Assembly (NCBI GenBank): GCA_949296375.1
Contig: CASFQX010000025.1
Location: 1 to 41,829 of the forward strand
Direction: 5' to 3'
DNA length: 41,829 nt
Source: an uncultured Olsenella sp.
GTDB taxonomy: Bacteria; Actinomycetota; Coriobacteriia; Coriobacteriales; Atopobiaceae
Position 1 is the first letter of the stretch. The number at the start of each line of letters is the position of its first letter. A program made the translations under genes and the position numbers. The notes below the pieces were generated by a model that saw only the letters and a list, made by a program, of their open reading frames with translations, was not told the origin of the DNA and did no database searches. Positions 40,375-41,829 of this stretch are shown here, one piece after another.

Positions 40375-41349
40375 ATGTCGTTTACCGCCGAGGTGAAAGA
40401 CGAGCTCTCCCGCGTGGACGCACCTACGCGCGCCGCCGAGCTCGCGCAGCTCTCCGCGCTCGTGCGCATCTGCGGCACGCTGTCATTCCGCGGGTCGGGA
40501 CGCTACTCCATCCGCGTGGCAACCGAGACGGGCGCCGTGGCGCGCACCGTGATTAAACTCACCCACAAGCTCTTCGACCTCGAGACCTCGCTCACCGTGC
40601 GCCGTTCGGTGCTGCACAAGACGCGCAACTACCTCATCGAGATCCCGGAGCAGGAGGGGCTCGACGAGAACCTCGTGCGCCTCGGGATCCTGGTGCCCGG
40701 ACGCGGGCTCGCCTCGGGCGTGCCGGCGGGTCTCGTCTCCGCGCGCCCCGCGGCGGAGGCGTACGTGCGGGGCGCGTTCATGGCGGGTGGCTTCATCGCA
40801 GACCCGCGCGGGGACTTCCACCTCGAGATCGCGGTGACGGGGGAGGAGTACGCGAACGACCTCGTGCGGCTCGTGGCGCTTCTTGGCGCGCAGGCCCGCC
40901 TCAACCGACGCCGCGGTGCCTTTGCCGTCTACCTCAAGAGCTACGAGGACGTGAGTGCGCTGCTCAGAGCCATGGGCGCGCGCAGGATGGCGCGCTTCGT
41001 CGAGGTTGCCCGCGCCAAGAAGTCCGTGAAGAACGACGTCAACCGCAGGGTAAACGCCGAGATGGCCAACCAGGCGCGCTCGACCGGCGCCGCCGCAGAG
41101 CAGATCGAGCTCATCGAACGTGCCGAGAAGACCCTGGGCCTGGCGACTCTCCCGCCCGCCCTGCGCGAGTTCTGCCGCCTGCGGCGCGAGAACCCCGAGC
41201 TCTCGCTCGCCGCCCTCGGCGAGCTGCTCGACCCGCCGGCGTCGAAGTCCGCCATGTACCATCGCGTGCTCAGGCTCCAGGAGCTTGTCGCCGAGGCCGA
41301 CGGGCACTCGGCCCCCGGGAACAATCTCACGTCGACCGGGGAAATCTGA
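40375..41349 (+). CDS. whiA: WhiA sporulation/division regulator-like DNA-binding protein
   Basis: WhiA is a conserved Gram-positive DNA-binding protein linked to cell division and chromosome segregation; in Streptomyces it works with WhiB in sporulation. The 324-residue protein starts SFTAEVKDELSRVDAP, has the two degenerate LAGLIDADG homing-endonuclease-like parts (VRGAFMAGGFIADPRGDFHLE and NDVNRRVNAEMAN following it), and ends with a helix-turn-helix (LSLAALGELLDPPASKSAMY). ATG 40375 follows rapZ by two bases, so both share one mRNA. An inverted repeat (41343-41384) overlaps its stop. Confidence 0.95.
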   Translation: MSFTAEVKDELSRVDAPTRAAELAQLSALVRICGTLSFRGSGRYSIRVATETGAVARTVIKLTHKLFDLETSLTVRRSVLHKTRNYLIEIPEQEGLDENLVRLGILVPGRGLASGVPAGLVSARPAAEAYVRGAFMAGGFIADPRGDFHLEIAVTGEEYANDLVRLVALLGAQARLNRRRGAFAVYLKSYEDVSALLRAMGARRMARFVEVARAKKSVKNDVNRRVNAEMANQARSTGAAAEQIELIERAEKTLGLATLPPALREFCRLRRENPELSLAALGELLDPPASKSAMYHRVLRLQELVAEADGHSAPGNNLTSTGEI

Positions 41350-41384
41350 GCGCCCACGGCTTAAATCCGATCGTCGTTCAGATT
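41343..41384 (+). other. Inverted repeat at the end of whiA
   Basis: AATCTGAGCG (41343-41352) pairs with CGTTCAGATT (41375-41384), ten pairs with one G-U, around a 22-base loop; the arm contains the whiA stop. No T run follows, so its role as a terminator is uncertain. Confidence 0.45.
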
Positions 41385-41411
41385 GCGGGGTTCCGCCGCC
41401 CGCTCGTGGGG

Positions 41412-41417
41412 TACACT
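41412..41417 (+). promoter_or_regulatory. Candidate gap -10 element
   Basis: TACACT lies 79 bases before the gap ATG, giving a leader of roughly 70 nt. No good -35 is seen. The same -10 word is used before uvrB. Confidence 0.4.
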
Positions 41418-41456
41418 ATCGTGTGGTTAGGGCATCGTGCCCGTCTGCTTTGGTTC

Positions 41457-41475
41457 GCCGGGGGAGGTCCCCGGC
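41457..41475 (+). other. Leader hairpin upstream of gap
   Basis: GCCGGGG (41457-41463) and CCCCGGC (41469-41475) form a perfect 7-bp GC stem with a five-base loop, about ten bases before the gap SD (AAAGGAG, 41485-41491). It could stabilise the mRNA 5' end of this highly expressed gene. Confidence 0.5.
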
Positions 41476-41496
41476 GGCACCGTGAAAGGAGAAAGC

Positions 41497-41829
41497 ATGG
41501 CAGTAAAGGTTGCTATCAACGGCTTTGGTCGCATCGGCCGTCTGGCTTTCCGTCAGATGTTCGGTCACGAGGGCTCCGAGATCGTCGCCATCAACGACCT
41601 CACCTCCCCGGACATGCTCGCGTACCTCCTGAAGTACGACTCCACGCAGGGCAACTACGGCCGCGATCACGAGGTCACCTCCACTGAGGACGCCATCGTC
41701 GTCGACGGCAAGGAGATCAAGATCTACAAGGAGGCCAACGCCGCCGACCTGCCCTGGGGCGAGCTCGACGTCGACGTCGTCCTCGAGTGCACCGGCTTCT
41801 ACACCTCCAAGGCCAAGGCCCAGGCTCAC
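41497..41829 (+). CDS. gap: Glyceraldehyde-3-phosphate dehydrogenase, N-terminal part (partial)
   Basis: The first 111 codons of the glycolytic enzyme that oxidises glyceraldehyde 3-phosphate with NAD and phosphate; the gene runs off the right edge. The NAD-binding Rossmann start [18 protein letters not shown] is unmistakable, followed by [40 protein letters not shown] and [14 protein letters not shown]. The catalytic cysteine would be beyond the window. ATG 41497 has AAAGGAG upstream. A leader of about 70 nt with a GC hairpin precedes it. Codon use is strongly biased to C-ending codons, as expected for high expression. Confidence 0.97.
   Translation, partial: MAVKVAINGFGRIGRLAFRQMFGHEGSEIVAINDLTSPDMLAYLLKYDSTQGNYGRDHEVTSTEDAIVVDGKEIKIYKEANAADLPWGELDVDVVLECTGFYTSKAKAQAH

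Overview
The window is a GC-rich (by eye about 65 % G+C), densely coding actinobacterial chromosome segment. Gene content, protein style, frequent GTG/TTG starts with strong Shine-Dalgarno (SD) sites, and a peptidoglycan D-aspartate-ligase-like gene next to a PcsB-like NlpC/P60 hydrolase suggest the class Coriobacteriia (Olsenella/Atopobium-like). That placement is a judgement from the sequence; no search was run. I see no tRNA, rRNA, transposase, phage gene or CRISPR array.

Layout. 1-5050: end of rpsA, a small zinc-ribbon membrane protein, a three-gene ABC importer (lipoprotein, permease, ATPase), an intergenic repeat array, then coaE and a lytic transglycosylase. 5133-8563: uvrB behind a probable LexA box, then a DUF2974 hydrolase-like gene. 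8629-12395, minus strand: two FAD-dependent oxidoreductases and an Mrp-type ATPase. 12516-19163: a metallo-beta-lactamase-fold enzyme, two large related hairpins, uvrA, a YbaK-type deacylase and the lipid II flippase murJ. 19217-20279, minus strand: a DUF2442/DUF4160 pair bracketed by a hairpin direct repeat, and an acidic orphan protein.

20671-29699 is an almost complete histidine operon: a hisZ-hisG fusion, hisD, hisC, hisB, hisH, hisA, an aldo/keto reductase with a 4Fe-4S tail, hisF, hisI and hisE. Overlapping ATGA junctions point to translational coupling. Only histinol-phosphate phosphatase is missing. 29801-34382 carries the NlpC/P60 protein, an ATP-grasp ligase and uvrC. A fructose operon (fruR-fruK-fruA) follows at 34771-38623, lying between uvrC and rapZ-whiA, with gap starting at the right edge.

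The most unusual content is non-coding. Three intergenic regions (3420-3700, 34400-34606, 38722-39363) hold repeats with exactly 41-bp spacing, each a direct block followed by an inverted block, although the unit sequences differ. Two of them bracket the fructose operon. Other intergenic elements are a pair of 66-nt hairpins with compensatory stem changes and a conserved 12-nt loop, a perfect inverted repeat that covers the SD site of the ABC transporter, decamer repeats in front of fruR, a palindrome forming the end of hisD, and two 18-22 bp palindromes before hisI. The 7-mer CTTCTCG (or CGAGAAG) recurs in most gaps.
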